A DNA stretch of 33,702 nucleotides from an uncultured Prevotella sp. (GCA_905236755.1 CAJOCR010000022.1:1-33702); one strand, 5' to 3'; shown: positions 24,204 through 32,999, counted from the first letter of the stretch. Made by a program: numbers and translations. Notes: a model not told the origin generated them from the letters alone.

Positions 24204-27200
24204 TTAATTCTTGTTTTTAATACTATCTGTACGCGTTTTAACGAGCGAATCAGAAGGTATCACCAGTTTGTTATTATCGTTGAAATTAAAAAGATCTCTG
24301 AAAGTAGATAGCTTTCTTCGCCAGATGAAACCGGCACCATACTCGCCCACATTACCCTCAAGCCAATCATAGCTGTCACGATCATAGAATAACTTTAGAT
24401 ACTGTGTTGATGCCTCGTTAAGGCGATATTCAAGCGAAATGTTATTAAAGAACTGCTGATTCTCTCCTGCAGCATTTGAGCCTGAAGAAATCTTACCTCC
24501 AATAATAACACGTAAGCGGTTATTCCAGAAACGCTTAGCAAACTTGAACGAATAGTCAGTATGCTGATTGCCCGTAGCATCGGTAGTATTGTCGAGACCA
24601 AACGAAAGATCAAGTGTGCGCAAAGCATTACCGGCAATACCATTTATCTGGCTTTGCAGGAAGGCATTCAGAGCCGAGTTCATAGAGAATCCGCTGGTGT
24701 TTCCATCTGACAAGTACATACCTGTGGTAAGCATCGTTACAGCTATCTTGCCTCGTTCCTCCTTCGACATTGTGTTAAGCTGGTTGCTCACAGTCATATC
24801 CTGAGGTGCATCAATAATGAACTCAAGTCCCATATTACTGAGGGGCTTGGAAATTACCACACCACATGTGAAATCAACAGTGCGCCCAGCTCCTCCATCA
24901 GACGAAACTGTAGCCTTGTTGTGCTCTGTAGCTGTTATATTGAGTCGAGGATTCATTGGATCACCCGTAAACTCAATATACGAGCCATCCTGAATGGTAA
25001 AGGTCTTCAGAGGAATAACAGGCAACGAATATTTCATCTCACCGTTATTGAGCGTATATCTACCTGTGAGACGCAGGTTGTCAATATTGTTATACTTCAT
25101 TCGCAGCTCTCCTCCACCTATGAGGTCAACATAGTTAGACTTATCAACGTTAAGAGCACAAAGAATGTGAGCACTCTCGTTGATATTCAAAGTCATATCC
25201 ATACTGAAACCACTAAGCGTAGGACGCGTAACAGAGAGTTTTGCACTATCAGCAAAATCGGTAAACTTAACAAGCTCGTCAAGCTGATTGTCAGTGGTAA
25301 GTGGACTGTCACGAAGTATATAGGTAAGGTCAGTAGAACCCAACACATCCAGACGACCACGCATCTGCAGATTGTCAACAGGTCCCGACATCATACCATA
25401 TAGATTAACAAACGCCTTACCATAAGCCTCTGAGCGCAGATTTTCTTTTGCATCGATAATCTCAAAGTTCTCTGCACGCATACGCACATCCATCATCATG
25501 TGGTCGAGATCAGCAAAATCAAGATATCCAGATATTGTAAGCGGACTGTCGTTGTTTGCATACATCTGGAAATTCTCAAAGAGAAGCCTACTGTTAGTGA
25601 TTGTTATTGGGTCGTTATCAAAACGCATTTCAACACCATAAGGCTGACTCACAAGATAACATGAATCAAGATACACCTCACCATTTACTTCAGGCTTAGA
25701 GAGCGACCCTTTAACGTCAACACTTCCCTCTCCATAACCGCGGAATCCAAATATCTGATCAGGAATGAAACCGTTGACAAGCGACATAGGCATGTGGTCA
25801 AGAGAAAGAGTAGCATCAAGATAGCCATCGCCCTGAGACAGATATGTACCCGTGATAGACGCTACCTGATTATCATCACACACAAGAACTCCATCCACAT
25901 AATGGGAACCATCGGCCTTAGGCATATAAACAAACTCGGTAGATACATTTCCCATAGGGCAATGCTCGTAAACAAGATTCTTTATCGACATATTCGACGA
26001 GATAGACATCTCATTAGGTGTTTGTATGAAGTGATAATCGCCATCAAGAATACCCGATACATCTGGCATGTAAGGCACAACCGAGAGAATCTGATGAAGA
26101 TTGAACTTATACAGCGAAACAGTCACATCTTGCAAGGCTTCAAGATTTTCATCATCGGTGAATATCTGAACACCCATTCCATCGTCGGCCTGCAACTTCA
26201 TATTTGCCGACACACGCCTATCATCGCCTAAGAAAATATAATTGCCGTCGTTAACGCTGAACGCCTTGTAACCAAGAATAGTATTTTCATCCTCCATAAC
26301 CGACAGACGAAGACCGTTTTGTTCCATCATTGCCTGCAAACCTAAAGCTACACCCAGACGGTCTTTATCATCATAGAGCTCGGCCTTAAGAGATGAGCCA
26401 CGATCGTTAAGCTGTCCGTCAAACAAAGCATTGAAGGTGTACTGAGGATTCTTCTTTCCGTTGCGTACCTGAGCGATATAATGGAAATTATCGTCTTTAG
26501 TAACGATATTGAAACGAATAGTATCGAGCTGTATGCTGTCGGCAATAAGTGAATCTATAGCCACACTTCCATTCAAACCAGTTACAGGCGAAGAGGTCAT
26601 GTCTATGTTTGCACGGGCAAACTGATAACCGTAACTGTTGAGCATGTGAACAAAGAAATTGTCGGCTCCACTGGTAAGATAGATACGAGCCTGAGGAAGT
26701 CGCTCACGGACACGAATCTGATTGATTGTACGGTTCTTAATCTGCGACTTAAGTTCTTCTGTTAGCTTCTGTACCTGCGTAAGCATACGGTCATACATTC
26801 CGTGTGCATCAACCCGAAGATGGAAATCACCACAATCGGCAACACAATGAGTGGTGTCGGTATTTGTCAAAAGGTCGATAACAAGATCTTCAGGACGATA
26901 GGTTTGATTATTGTCACGAACAGTAATATCGCTAACCAGTCCCTGTACCTTATAATACTTGTTCATATCGGTCTCTATATCTACATTAGCACAAAGACCT
27001 ACAGTGAACGGATTATCCATGAATTTCAGTCCATACAAATCAAGCTTAGATAAATCACAAGAGAGGCTGGCTTTAATAACCTTACGCTTCAATAATCCAT
27101 CGAGACAGACAAGTCCCTTCAACATAGGATTTTTACTGTCTAAAGTAGCATGAGCAACACCATTTCGCAAAGAAGCATCCAAGTTCATTCCTGCAAGACT

Positions 27201-28844
27201 GTAGCCTGCATAATTAAACGAACGTATGTTTGCCTTAGCTGTAAGACGAGTAGAAGAACGCATGAAGTCTGTACCCAAACCATTTACGGCAACCGTTCCC
27301 GTGAAACGGGAAAGTCCCATACGGGGAACGAAATTCTGTAAAGGCAATCGGTTAGCATTTAGTTTAGCTGAATATTTTAATGTCTTGCCATTAACAATAC
27401 TTGCTGTTCCGTTAACAAAACCTCCTCCTTGTGACACCCTAAAACGAGTATCATAACTGCTTCCACGTATCTTGGCATTACCAGAAAGGGCTATACCAGA
27501 AGGCACACGTATTGTCTTGAGCAGTTCGGCATCAAGGAAACTCTTTGTAACAAAACCAAGATTATAGGCATGGGCATTGAAATTCACATCGGCAACAAGA
27601 CGATTCATGTCTGTTGCATTACTTACAAATCCATCACCTGAAAGGCGGAAAGCAGTAGGCAGTTCTACAAACAAATCAGTAAAACGTAGCTTATGAGGAT
27701 TGCCTTTTACCGTACCCTTTACAGTTAGAGGATAACTTGGCCACAGACTGCGGAATTTACTCGGCATAGCAGCCATAAACGGCATGATATCTGCCTTTGC
27801 AAACGAACCGTCAACAGTTGTTTCAAACACACCAGGAAGACTGTCTGAGAACGCATCAAGATCCATCTTTAACGACATCTTCAAACGGCTACCAGGGGTG
27901 CTTGCATAAAATTCAGGAAGATACACTCGTGTAGAATCCATACGCATCGCGCCAGCAAGATTAGTGATTGAGAAACCACTCTTCTCATTAAACTGACAAT
28001 GACGCAGAATCATGCTCATGTCTGGACTGCAATAATAGATAGAATCTACAGCAAGCGAAATATCCGTTAGCGACAAATGATTAGCATCAAGCCCCTTCAA
28101 ATAAGGTTCGAAATGATTATCATAAGAGCACGCCCCTTTCCAGTCAAGATGAGCCACACGATAAAGACTCTTGTAAAGGTCGAAATGTCCGTTACGAACA
28201 TTTAAACTATTCATATATGCATCAACCTGAAGAGTATCGCCAGGCATATGCACAGAAACAGCCGTATTAGCAACATGCAGTTTCTCAACATCTATCTTCC
28301 AGAAATTCTCGCTCTTGCTTGTATCTTCCGGCACTGTATCACTAAGTTCCACATTCAGTCGGGCATCCTTTAACAACACGTTATCCACATGAGCTAACGA
28401 TTCACCAAGATCTATACCATGAGATTTAACATCAAGACGCCCCACACTTCCTTTAACACGTGCCTGATGAATAAAGTTTGTTGTGTTCATCTTTAAATCA
28501 TCAAACAATATCTGGTCTATCATAACCTGCTTGTCAAACAAAGGCAAAAGCTGAATATCTACAACCGTTTTGCGAATATCAGCAACTGTGTCTTTTACCT
28601 GAGGCAGCGAATCGTTTTGCTGTATAATATGTATGCCATCAATACCTAAGTCTAAAGGAAACTCAAGATTCACATGATCAATACGAATATCAAGTTGTGT
28701 TTTTTCTGAAGCGTATGAAGCAATCTGCTTTACTGCCCAATTCTGAAAAGGAGGAAAGTAAAACAGTAAGAAAAGAATAAAAACTAACACGACTGGCACC
28801 CCTACAACAATGCCCGCCCATTTGATATATTTCTTCATAAGCAT
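24204..28844 (-). CDS. tamB: Translocation/assembly module TamB (AsmA-like)
   Basis: A 1546-residue inner-membrane-anchored, periplasm-spanning protein. One N-terminal membrane helix (about residues 9-32, KWAGIVVGVPVVLVFILFLLF) anchors it. The rest is a very long series of short beta-strands of the AsmA/TamB/bridge-like lipid-transfer type, giving a hydrophobic groove. The C-terminal DUF490/TamB domain lies at about 1080-1500 (GYGEGSVDVKGSLSKPEVNG, ITATEHNKATV). Residues near 1480-1515 and the charged end resemble the part contacting the barrel partner. Start at 28844 (MLMKK) or 28838 (MKK) cannot be decided. Together with TamL it forms the system for outer membrane homeostasis; it may be part of phospholipid transfer. 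Upstream hairpin suggests an own transcript. Confidence 0.92.
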   Translation of the reverse strand: MLMKKYIKWAGIVVGVPVVLVFILFLLFYFPPFQNWAVKQIASYASEKTQLDIRIDHVNLEFPLDLGIDGIHIIQQNDSLPQVKDTVADIRKTVVDIQLLPLFDKQVMIDQILFDDLKMNTTNFIHQARVKGSVGRLDVKSHGIDLGESLAHVDNVLLKDARLNVELSDTVPEDTSKSENFWKIDVEKLHVANTAVSVHMPGDTLQVDAYMNSLNVRNGHFDLYKSLYRVAHLDWKGACSYDNHFEPYLKGLDANHLSLTDISLAVDSIYYCSPDMSMILRHCQFNEKSGFSITNLAGAMRMDSTRVYLPEFYASTPGSRLKMSLKMDLDAFSDSLPGVFETTVDGSFAKADIMPFMAAMPSKFRSLWPSYPLTVKGTVKGNPHKLRFTDLFVELPTAFRLSGDGFVSNATDMNRLVADVNFNAHAYNLGFVTKSFLDAELLKTIRVPSGIALSGNAKIRGSSYDTRFRVSQGGGFVNGTASIVNGKTLKYSAKLNANRLPLQNFVPRMGLSRFTGTVAVNGLGTDFMRSSTRLTAKANIRSFNYAGYSLAGMNLDASLRNGVAHATLDSKNPMLKGLVCLDGLLKRKVIKASLSCDLSKLDLYGLKFMDNPFTVGLCANVDIETDMNKYYKVQGLVSDITVRDNNQTYRPEDLVIDLLTNTDTTHCVADCGDFHLRVDAHGMYDRMLTQVQKLTEELKSQIKNRTINQIRVRERLPQARIYLTSGADNFFVHMLNSYGYQFARANIDMTSSPVTGLNGSVAIDSLIADSIQLDTIRFNIVTKDDNFHYIAQVRNGKKNPQYTFNALFDGQLNDRGSSLKAELYDDKDRLGVALGLQAMMEQNGLRLSVMEDENTILGYKAFSVNDGNYIFLGDDRRVSANMKLQADDGMGVQIFTDDENLEALQDVTVSLYKFNLHQILSVVPYMPDVSGILDGDYHFIQTPNEMSISSNMSIKNLVYEHCPMGNVSTEFVYMPKADGSHYVDGVLVCDDNQVASITGTYLSQGDGYLDATLSLDHMPMSLVNGFIPDQIFGFRGYGEGSVDVKGSLSKPEVNGEVYLDSCYLVSQPYGVEMRFDNDPITITNSRLLFENFQMYANNDSPLTISGYLDFADLDHMMMDVRMRAENFEIIDAKENLRSEAYGKAFVNLYGMMSGPVDNLQMRGRLDVLGSTDLTYILRDSPLTTDNQLDELVKFTDFADSAKLSVTRPTLSGFSMDMTLNINESAHILCALNVDKSNYVDLIGGGELRMKYNNIDNLRLTGRYTLNNGEMKYSLPVIPLKTFTIQDGSYIEFTGDPMNPRLNITATEHNKATVSSDGGAGRTVDFTCGVVISKPLSNMGLEFIIDAPQDMTVSNQLNTMSKEERGKIAVTMLTTGMYLSDGNTSGFSMNSALNAFLQSQINGIAGNALRTLDLSFGLDNTTDATGNQHTDYSFKFAKRFWNNRLRVIIGGKISSGSNAAGENQQFFNNISLEYRLNEASTQYLKLFYDRDSYDWLEGNVGEYGAGFIWRRKLSTFRDLFNFNDNNKLVIPSDSLVKTRTDSIKNKN

Positions 28845-28894
28845 TCAGTTACCTACGTACTAAATGCAAAGTAAATAATTTTTTTTGAAATATT

Positions 28895-28922
28895 GTGCGT
28901 TTTTAAAAAGGAAAAAACGCAC
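28895..28922. terminator. AT/GC hairpin between rluA-like gene and tamB
   Basis: GTGCGTTTTT (28895-28904) pairs with AAAAACGCAC (28913-28922) around 8 nt. A T-run lies on the + side (28931-28936), but the genes here run on the - strand, so it might end the rluA transcript by structure alone. A near -7 box, TTACTTTG on the minus strand (28874-28867), could then start tamB. Confidence 0.5.
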
Positions 28923-28952
28923 TAAAGAATATTTTTTCTTTTCTCGAAGAAA

Positions 28953-29657
28953 CTATTTCTTCACAGAAGAAGCTATTTCGTGCCACAAATGGTCGTCAGG
29001 AAGAGGCGATTCAAGTTTTATCAACTCTTTCGAAACCGGATGCACAAACTCTACGAAATGCGACAAAAGTGAAATACTTCCGTCAGGATTGCTTCTATGC
29101 GCACCATACTTCAAATCCCCCTTTATAGGACAACCCATATGGGCAAGCTGACAACGAATCTGATGATGGCGACCTGTCAGCAAACGTACTTCGATAAGTG
29201 TGTAACGCTCAGAATAGCCTATTACTCGATATCTCAGAATAGCATTTTTTGAATTGGGCACTTCCTTATCATACACATAACTCTTGTTCTGCTTTTCATT
29301 GCGAACAATCCAATTCTCTAACGTATGCCATTCACCGTCAGCATTATAAGTGTTTTTTCCCTTGCTCTCTGGCTGCACAATAGCCCAATACGTCTTATGC
29401 ACTTCACCATTAGCAAACATCTTGTTTAAGCGAGGAAGAGCCTTTGAAGTACGGGCAAACATCACAAGTCCAGATACAGGACGGTCGAGGCGATGCACAA
29501 CACCTAAAAACACATTACCAGGCTTGTTGTACTTCACCTTAATATATTCCTTCACAGTTTCAGAAAGCGGAGTATCGCCGGTTTTGTCTCCCTGAACGAT
29601 TTCTCCGCTTTCCTTATAAACTATGATAATATGATTATCTTCATAGATAACTTTCAT
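28953..29657 (-). CDS. RluA-family pseudouridine synthase
   Basis: A 234-residue RNA pseudouridine synthase. The catalytic HRLDRPVSG (His55-Gly63) has the essential Asp58; GRHHQIRCQLAHMGCPIKGDLKYG follows further on, matching the RluA/RluC/RluD group. No S4 domain is present, as the protein begins directly with the core (YEDNHIIIVYKESGEIVQ). Which uridines in 23S rRNA or tRNA are modified is unknown. On the same strand fabG precedes it with only 25 nt between them, so the two are probably one transcript, without a functional link. Confidence 0.92.
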   Translation of the reverse strand: MKVIYEDNHIIIVYKESGEIVQGDKTGDTPLSETVKEYIKVKYNKPGNVFLGVVHRLDRPVSGLVMFARTSKALPRLNKMFANGEVHKTYWAIVQPESKGKNTYNADGEWHTLENWIVRNEKQNKSYVYDKEVPNSKNAILRYRVIGYSERYTLIEVRLLTGRHHQIRCQLAHMGCPIKGDLKYGAHRSNPDGSISLLSHFVEFVHPVSKELIKLESPLPDDHLWHEIASSVKK

Positions 29658-29682
29658 CTATCAAATAACCAATAATCAAAAA

Positions 29683-30429
29683 TTACATGTTCATACCACC
29701 ATCAACCTGGATAACCTGACCGCTAACATAGCTTGAAAGGTCAGAAGCCAAGTAGAGAGCTGTATTAGCAATATCTTCAACCTGACCACCACGACGGAGA
29801 GGAATCTTATTGATCCATTCCTTACGGATATCATCAGGAAGAGCCTGAGTCATAGCTGTATCTATGAAACCTGGAGCAATAGCATTTGCACGGATACCCT
29901 TAGGACCCATCTCCTGACCAATACTCTTAGCAAGAGCAATAAGACCTGCCTTTGATGCTGCATAGTTAGCCTGACCTGCATTACCGTGTACACCTACTAC
30001 AGATGCCATATTGATGATGCTACCGCCACGCTGACGCATCATTACTGGTACACAAGCGTGGATGAAGTTGAAAGCACTCTTCAAGTTAACAGCAATAACT
30101 GCATCCCACTGCTGCTCAGTCATACGAAGCATAAGACCGTCCTTAGTGATACCTGCATTGTTAACCAAAATATCTACAGAGCCAAACTCTTCCTTTACCT
30201 TAGCTACAACCTCAGCTGTCTGAGCAAAGTCAGCAGCATTACTTGCATAACCCTTTGCCTTTACGCCCTTAGCTGCAATCTCAGCCTCAGTTGCCTTACC
30301 ATTCTCGTCAATTACAAGGTCAGTAAATGCTACATTAGCACCTTCTTCTGCAAATTTCAGTGCGATAGCCTTACCGATACCGCGTGCAGCACCTGTAACA
30401 AGCGCTGTCTTACCAGTTAATAATCCCAT
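29683..30429 (-). CDS. fabG: 3-oxoacyl-[ACP] reductase
   Basis: NADPH-dependent reductase of 3-ketoacyl-ACP in fatty acid elongation; a short-chain dehydrogenase of 248 residues. Cofactor loop TGAARGIG (12-19), NNAG (90-93), and the catalytic tetrad Asn115, Ser143, Tyr156 and Lys160 (YAASK) are all visible. The C-terminal ALYLASDLSSYVSGQVIQVDGGMNM is the usual FabG ending. No other fab gene lies in the window; the next gene upstream on the strand is a TetR regulator, which could be a regulator of fatty acid genes by position. Codon use is that of a highly expressed gene. Confidence 0.95.
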   Translation of the reverse strand: MGLLTGKTALVTGAARGIGKAIALKFAEEGANVAFTDLVIDENGKATEAEIAAKGVKAKGYASNAADFAQTAEVVAKVKEEFGSVDILVNNAGITKDGLMLRMTEQQWDAVIAVNLKSAFNFIHACVPVMMRQRGGSIINMASVVGVHGNAGQANYAASKAGLIALAKSIGQEMGPKGIRANAIAPGFIDTAMTQALPDDIRKEWINKIPLRRGGQVEDIANTALYLASDLSSYVSGQVIQVDGGMNM

Positions 30430-30516
30430 TTTTTATAATTTAAAATGTTATACAAAATTTCTATTTGATTAATTTCCAAAAATCTCTTTTATTTTCAGCA
30501 TTTAAGCATCTATATC

Positions 30517-31110
30517 TCAACCTTGAACCTTCTTACCCAAAGCACCATAAACAACCTTAGCAACTAACGGTTTACTCGACTCTTCTGTAAGACCGTGCCC
30601 CAAGCGTCCATAGATAAATGGTACTTCAAGACCTTTTATACAATAATGTGTGATATCAGCTACAAGGTCTATATCGTCTATATCAAACTCTCCATCAGCT
30701 TTTCCTTCCGCATACACCTTACGGAAAAGCTCTATCTCGTCCTCATCAAAGTTCTTGCGAACCTTCTCTACCATCCAGATATTACGAAAGAACTCTGCTC
30801 GTAAATTACCATTACGAACAACACTCTCACGAATCATACTAAGATGGGTGTAGATAATCTCTATGATTTTATCTTGAGGACGAATTTTCATTGCCGCAAC
30901 CTCGTCAAGCTTATCAGACAATCTCTCAAGCTCTGACTCGATAACAGCTGAATATACATCTTCCTTACGACTAAAATAGGTGTAGAGAGTGCGGCGTCCT
31001 TTACCAGATGCCACCGCAATATCGTTCATTGTGGTATTGGCAATGCCTTTCTTGGCAAAAAGCTGTCGTGCTACTTCTACTAATTTCTGTCTTGTCTTAG
31101 ATATTGACAT
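30517..31110 (-). CDS. TetR/AcrR family transcriptional regulator
   Basis: A 197-residue repressor-like protein. The N-terminal helix-turn-helix (about 8-54) reads RQLFAKKGIANTTMNDIAVA and GKGRRTLYTYFSRKEDV, a standard TetR DNA-binding domain. The ligand-binding C-terminal half (about 55-197) is helical and has no family-specific motif I recognise. The gene starts with its own promoter (31158-31189) and an 8-bp inverted repeat (31135-31160) overlaps the -7 box and start point, so self-repression is likely. It is followed by fabG 87 nt on, so it could act on lipid synthesis, but this is only inference from position. Confidence 0.9.
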   Translation of the reverse strand: MSISKTRQKLVEVARQLFAKKGIANTTMNDIAVASGKGRRTLYTYFSRKEDVYSAVIESELERLSDKLDEVAAMKIRPQDKIIEIIYTHLSMIRESVVRNGNLRAEFFRNIWMVEKVRKNFDEDEIELFRKVYAEGKADGEFDIDDIDLVADITHYCIKGLEVPFIYGRLGHGLTEESSKPLVAKVVYGALGKKVQG

Positions 31111-31134
31111 TATATTTTTCCTCCGTAGATATTA

Positions 31135-31160
31135 TTGCACATCTGAAATTATATGTGCAA
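31135..31160. promoter_or_regulatory. Candidate TetR operator
   Basis: TTGCACAT (31135-31142) and ATGTGCAA (31153-31160) are perfect inverted halves with a 10-nt spacer, overlapping the end of the minus-strand -7 box (31158-31165) and the expected start of tetR transcription. A further half-site-like ATGTGCA is at about 31214-31220. Size and spacing suit a TetR-family dimer or pair of dimers. Confidence 0.6.
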
Positions 31161-31189
31161 AAGTATTATTTTTATTTTAATCCACCAAA
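31158..31189 (-). promoter_or_regulatory. Promoter of the tetR gene
   Basis: On the minus strand TTTG (31189-31186) and TACTTTTG (31165-31158) are separated by 20 nt, a full match to the Bacteroidota promoter form. Leader of about 40 nt. Confidence 0.7.
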
Positions 31190-31244
31190 TTTACGACACA
31201 AAAACCCGACAAATGTGCAGAAAACAAAAAAATATGCAAAAAAG

Positions 31245-31276
31245 TTTGGTAGAACAAAATAAATGTACTACCTTTG
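31245..31276 (+). promoter_or_regulatory. Promoter of the initiator tRNA
   Basis: TTTG (31245-31248) and TACCTTTG (31269-31276) are 20 nt apart. The predicted start is near 31283, about 57 nt ahead of the tRNA, leaving a 5' extension to be trimmed. Confidence 0.7.
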
Positions 31277-31339
31277 CACTCGCAAACAAGGAAAAAGGAT
31301 AACAAACATCTCAAGTACTTGAATTACAATGGTTAACAT

Positions 31340-31412
31340 CGCGGAGTGGAGCAGTTGGTAGCTCGCCAGGCTCATAACCTGGAGGTCGCATGTTCGAGTC
31401 TTGCCTCCGCAA
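31340..31412 (+). tRNA. Initiator tRNA-fMet (anticodon CAU)
   Basis: 73 nt without encoded CCA (ACT follows the discriminator A). Anticodon CAT is at 31373-31375. Two features mark it as the initiator: C1 and A72 do not pair (31340 and 31411), and position 11-24 is A-U (31350 and 31363) as in E. coli tRNA-fMet. The anticodon stem has G30-C40 and G31-C39 but A29-U41, so only two of the classic three G-C pairs. The T stem has a U-U mismatch (31391 with 31401). Confidence 0.92.
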
Positions 31413-31418
31413 CTAATG

Positions 31419-31453
31419 ATAGCGTAAGAATATTTCTTACGCTATTTTTTTTT
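31419..31453 (+). terminator. Rho-independent terminator of the tRNA
   Basis: Perfect 12-bp stem ATAGCGTAAGAA (31419-31430) / TTCTTACGCTAT (31434-31445), 3-nt loop, and T-run to 31453. It begins 6 nt after the tRNA end, so the tRNA is transcribed alone. Confidence 0.9.
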
Positions 31454-31498
31454 ATTATCCTATCCTTCAAAGTAGAACTTGAGCAAATACAATTTAGT

Positions 31499-31620
31499 AA
31501 ATCTCCCCGCCTTCCAAGGTTTCTGCCCCCGGGAACGTGGGAGATTTGTCAAAGCCCCACTGACCGTATGGGAAGTAACATGAAGGGAGGGGATAAAAAC
31601 TATTGAGGACCGGGGGGATC
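31499..31620. other. Unexplained GC-rich intergenic segment
   Basis: Between the tRNA terminator and the SGNH gene end lies a stretch far richer in G and C than other gaps. AAATCTCCC (31499-31507) and GGGAGATTT (31539-31547) are perfect inverted arms enclosing GTTTCTGCCCCCGGGAAC. To the right are GGGAGGGG (31576-31583) and CCGGGGGGATCCC (31609-31621). No ORF of note and no homology that I recognise; it may be a remnant element or a structured 3' region of the SGNH transcript. Confidence 0.4.
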
Positions 31621-31623
31621 CCT

Positions 31624-32307
31624 TTATAATTTCCTAATATATTTCCCTATATGGAACGCCCAAATCTTATATCCCTGTGGTGACAAATGCAAACCGTCAA
31701 CAGTAAGCGACTTTCTCATTTCATTTGTTCCATGACGATTAAAGTGTTTAAACAAGTTGATGTAAGCAATCTTATTCTTTTCGCAATAGTGACGAAGCTG
31801 ACGATTAACTGCAGCCACATCATCAGTCTTACCCTCCAGCTTTTTCCATCTTCCGAAAGACTCATTTATAGGTAAAAGACTTTGCACATACAGCTTAGTA
31901 GAAGGACAATCCTTCAATATCTTATCAATGACCTTCTTGCAATTCTCAAACACCTGCTGAGGAGTTAAGTCATGACTCAGATCATTTCCTCCAACTAACA
32001 AGAAAATTGCCTTAGGCTTTCCAGGTAAAATCTGGATAAGACGATGATAAATTCCTTCTGCATCATCACCAGCAATACCCCTATTACGAATGTGCCTAGC
32101 CTTTAAAAGAACATTCCAATCACCAGCATATTCCGTTAAGCTATTTCCTAACATAACAATGTCAGTACTATCAATAGCTCTCATGGTTTCAAACTCTGCT
32201 ACCCTATCATTATAATGGTCAAAAGAACGATAAGTAACATGCTGCGCACTCATAAAAAGTGAGCACATCAAAAGCATAATCAATAAGGAAAATCTTTCTG
32301 TTTTCAT
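31624..32307 (-). CDS. Secreted SGNH/GDSL-type esterase
   Basis: A 227-residue hydrolase with a signal peptide (basic start, LLIMLLMCSLFMSA, cleavage after about residue 21). The four SGNH blocks are complete: Ser56 in LGNSLTE, Gly80 in GIAGDD, Asn108 in GGNDLSHD, and the Asp204/His207 pair in DGLHLSPQGY. It resembles the platelet-activating-factor acetylhydrolase-like/carbohydrate-esterase branch, so deacylation of sugars or lipids in the periplasm is likely; substrate unknown. It appears monocistronic, with a TATCTTTG -7 box upstream. The transglycosylase-like gene beyond is on the same strand but separated by a terminator hairpin. Confidence 0.9.
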   Translation of the reverse strand: MKTERFSLLIMLLMCSLFMSAQHVTYRSFDHYNDRVAEFETMRAIDSTDIVMLGNSLTEYAGDWNVLLKARHIRNRGIAGDDAEGIYHRLIQILPGKPKAIFLLVGGNDLSHDLTPQQVFENCKKVIDKILKDCPSTKLYVQSLLPINESFGRWKKLEGKTDDVAAVNRQLRHYCEKNKIAYINLFKHFNRHGTNEMRKSLTVDGLHLSPQGYKIWAFHIGKYIRKL

Positions 32308-32330
32308 ATTAGTATAAATGATTTAGGATA

Positions 32331-32338
32331 CAAAGATA
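32331..32338 (-). promoter_or_regulatory. -7 box of the SGNH esterase gene
   Basis: TATCTTTG on the minus strand, 24 nt ahead of the start codon. No clear TTTG is found 19-20 nt further upstream, so the promoter is weaker or needs an activator. Confidence 0.45.
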
Positions 32339-32412
32339 ATGTAAAAGAATAGAAATTGTCTTTTAATTAATAAAAGTTAGTAAAATAGACCTATAAACAT
32401 ATAAAACAATAA

Positions 32413-32441
32413 TCCGGAATATCTAAAAAAGATATTCCGGA
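32413..32441 (-). terminator. Terminator hairpin of the transglycosylase-like gene
   Basis: TCCGGAATATC (32413-32423) and GATATTCCGGA (32431-32441) form an 11-bp stem with a 7-nt loop; outer AATAA/TTATT pairs (32408-32412 with 32445-32449) extend it past a small bulge. It begins right after the stop codon at 32450 on the minus strand, followed by TTATTGTTTTAT. Confidence 0.7.
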
Positions 32442-32449
32442 CCATTATT

Positions 32450-32887
32450 CTACTTTAATAAAGCATTTACTTTTTCATAATAACGCTGTGTGCGTTTTGT
32501 GTTATAATTCTGTCCACCATTCCATGATCTAATAGCGTGCTCAATACTATTTAATGGATTATAAGCCGACTGAATAAGCAAGAACATTTCCTTTGATTTA
32601 GAAATACTATAACGATCAGATAATTTAAATCTTTTCTTGCTGTTTCGTTTCTTCAAAATCCTGTTACACTCTGCTACGCATATTGGAGTTATCTGCATCG
32701 CACCAACAGAATTTCCACTTTTTGCTTTACGATCACCTCTACTTTCTACCTGAATAATAGCGTCCATCACGGAACTCCAATCATAATTAGACGAATTATT
32801 TTTTTTGTTATCCGAAACAACAGCCGACGCTGTCATAGAGGTGGTCAAAGTAAATAATAAAATTACTGTTCCAATTATTCTCTTCAT
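32450..32887 (-). CDS. Small lytic-transglycosylase-like (lysozyme-fold) protein
   Basis: A 145-residue exported protein with signal peptide (MKRIIGTVILLFTLTTSMTASA, cleavage near 22). The mature part carries the SLT-type lysozyme fold: IIQVESRGD with the likely catalytic Glu48, SGNSVGAMQITP (the GxMQxxP signature of family 1 lytic transglycosylases) and the later AYNPLNSIEHAIRSWNGGQNY. It is short, containing little besides the catalytic domain, so it may be a specialised enzyme cleaving peptidoglycan glycan strands rather than an MltE/Slt homologue. It has a clear promoter (33000-33031) and a long leader of about 105 nt, and it ends at its own hairpin. Confidence 0.88.
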   Translation of the reverse strand: MKRIIGTVILLFTLTTSMTASAVVSDNKKNNSSNYDWSSVMDAIIQVESRGDRKAKSGNSVGAMQITPICVAECNRILKKRNSKKRFKLSDRYSISKSKEMFLLIQSAYNPLNSIEHAIRSWNGGQNYNTKRTQRYYEKVNALLK

Positions 32888-32999
32888 TTTTATTGTTTTT
32901 CTGAAACCTGAAAAGCTGAACTACAACATCAGAGATTTCACGACAACAACGATATGAGAAAGAGTTACGTCGCATGTCTCAGTTTCAATTTTACTGCTG

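Noticed and set aside
31340..31412. tRNA as attachment site of an integrated element
   Set aside because: No integrase nearby and no second copy of the tRNA 3' end seen in the window.
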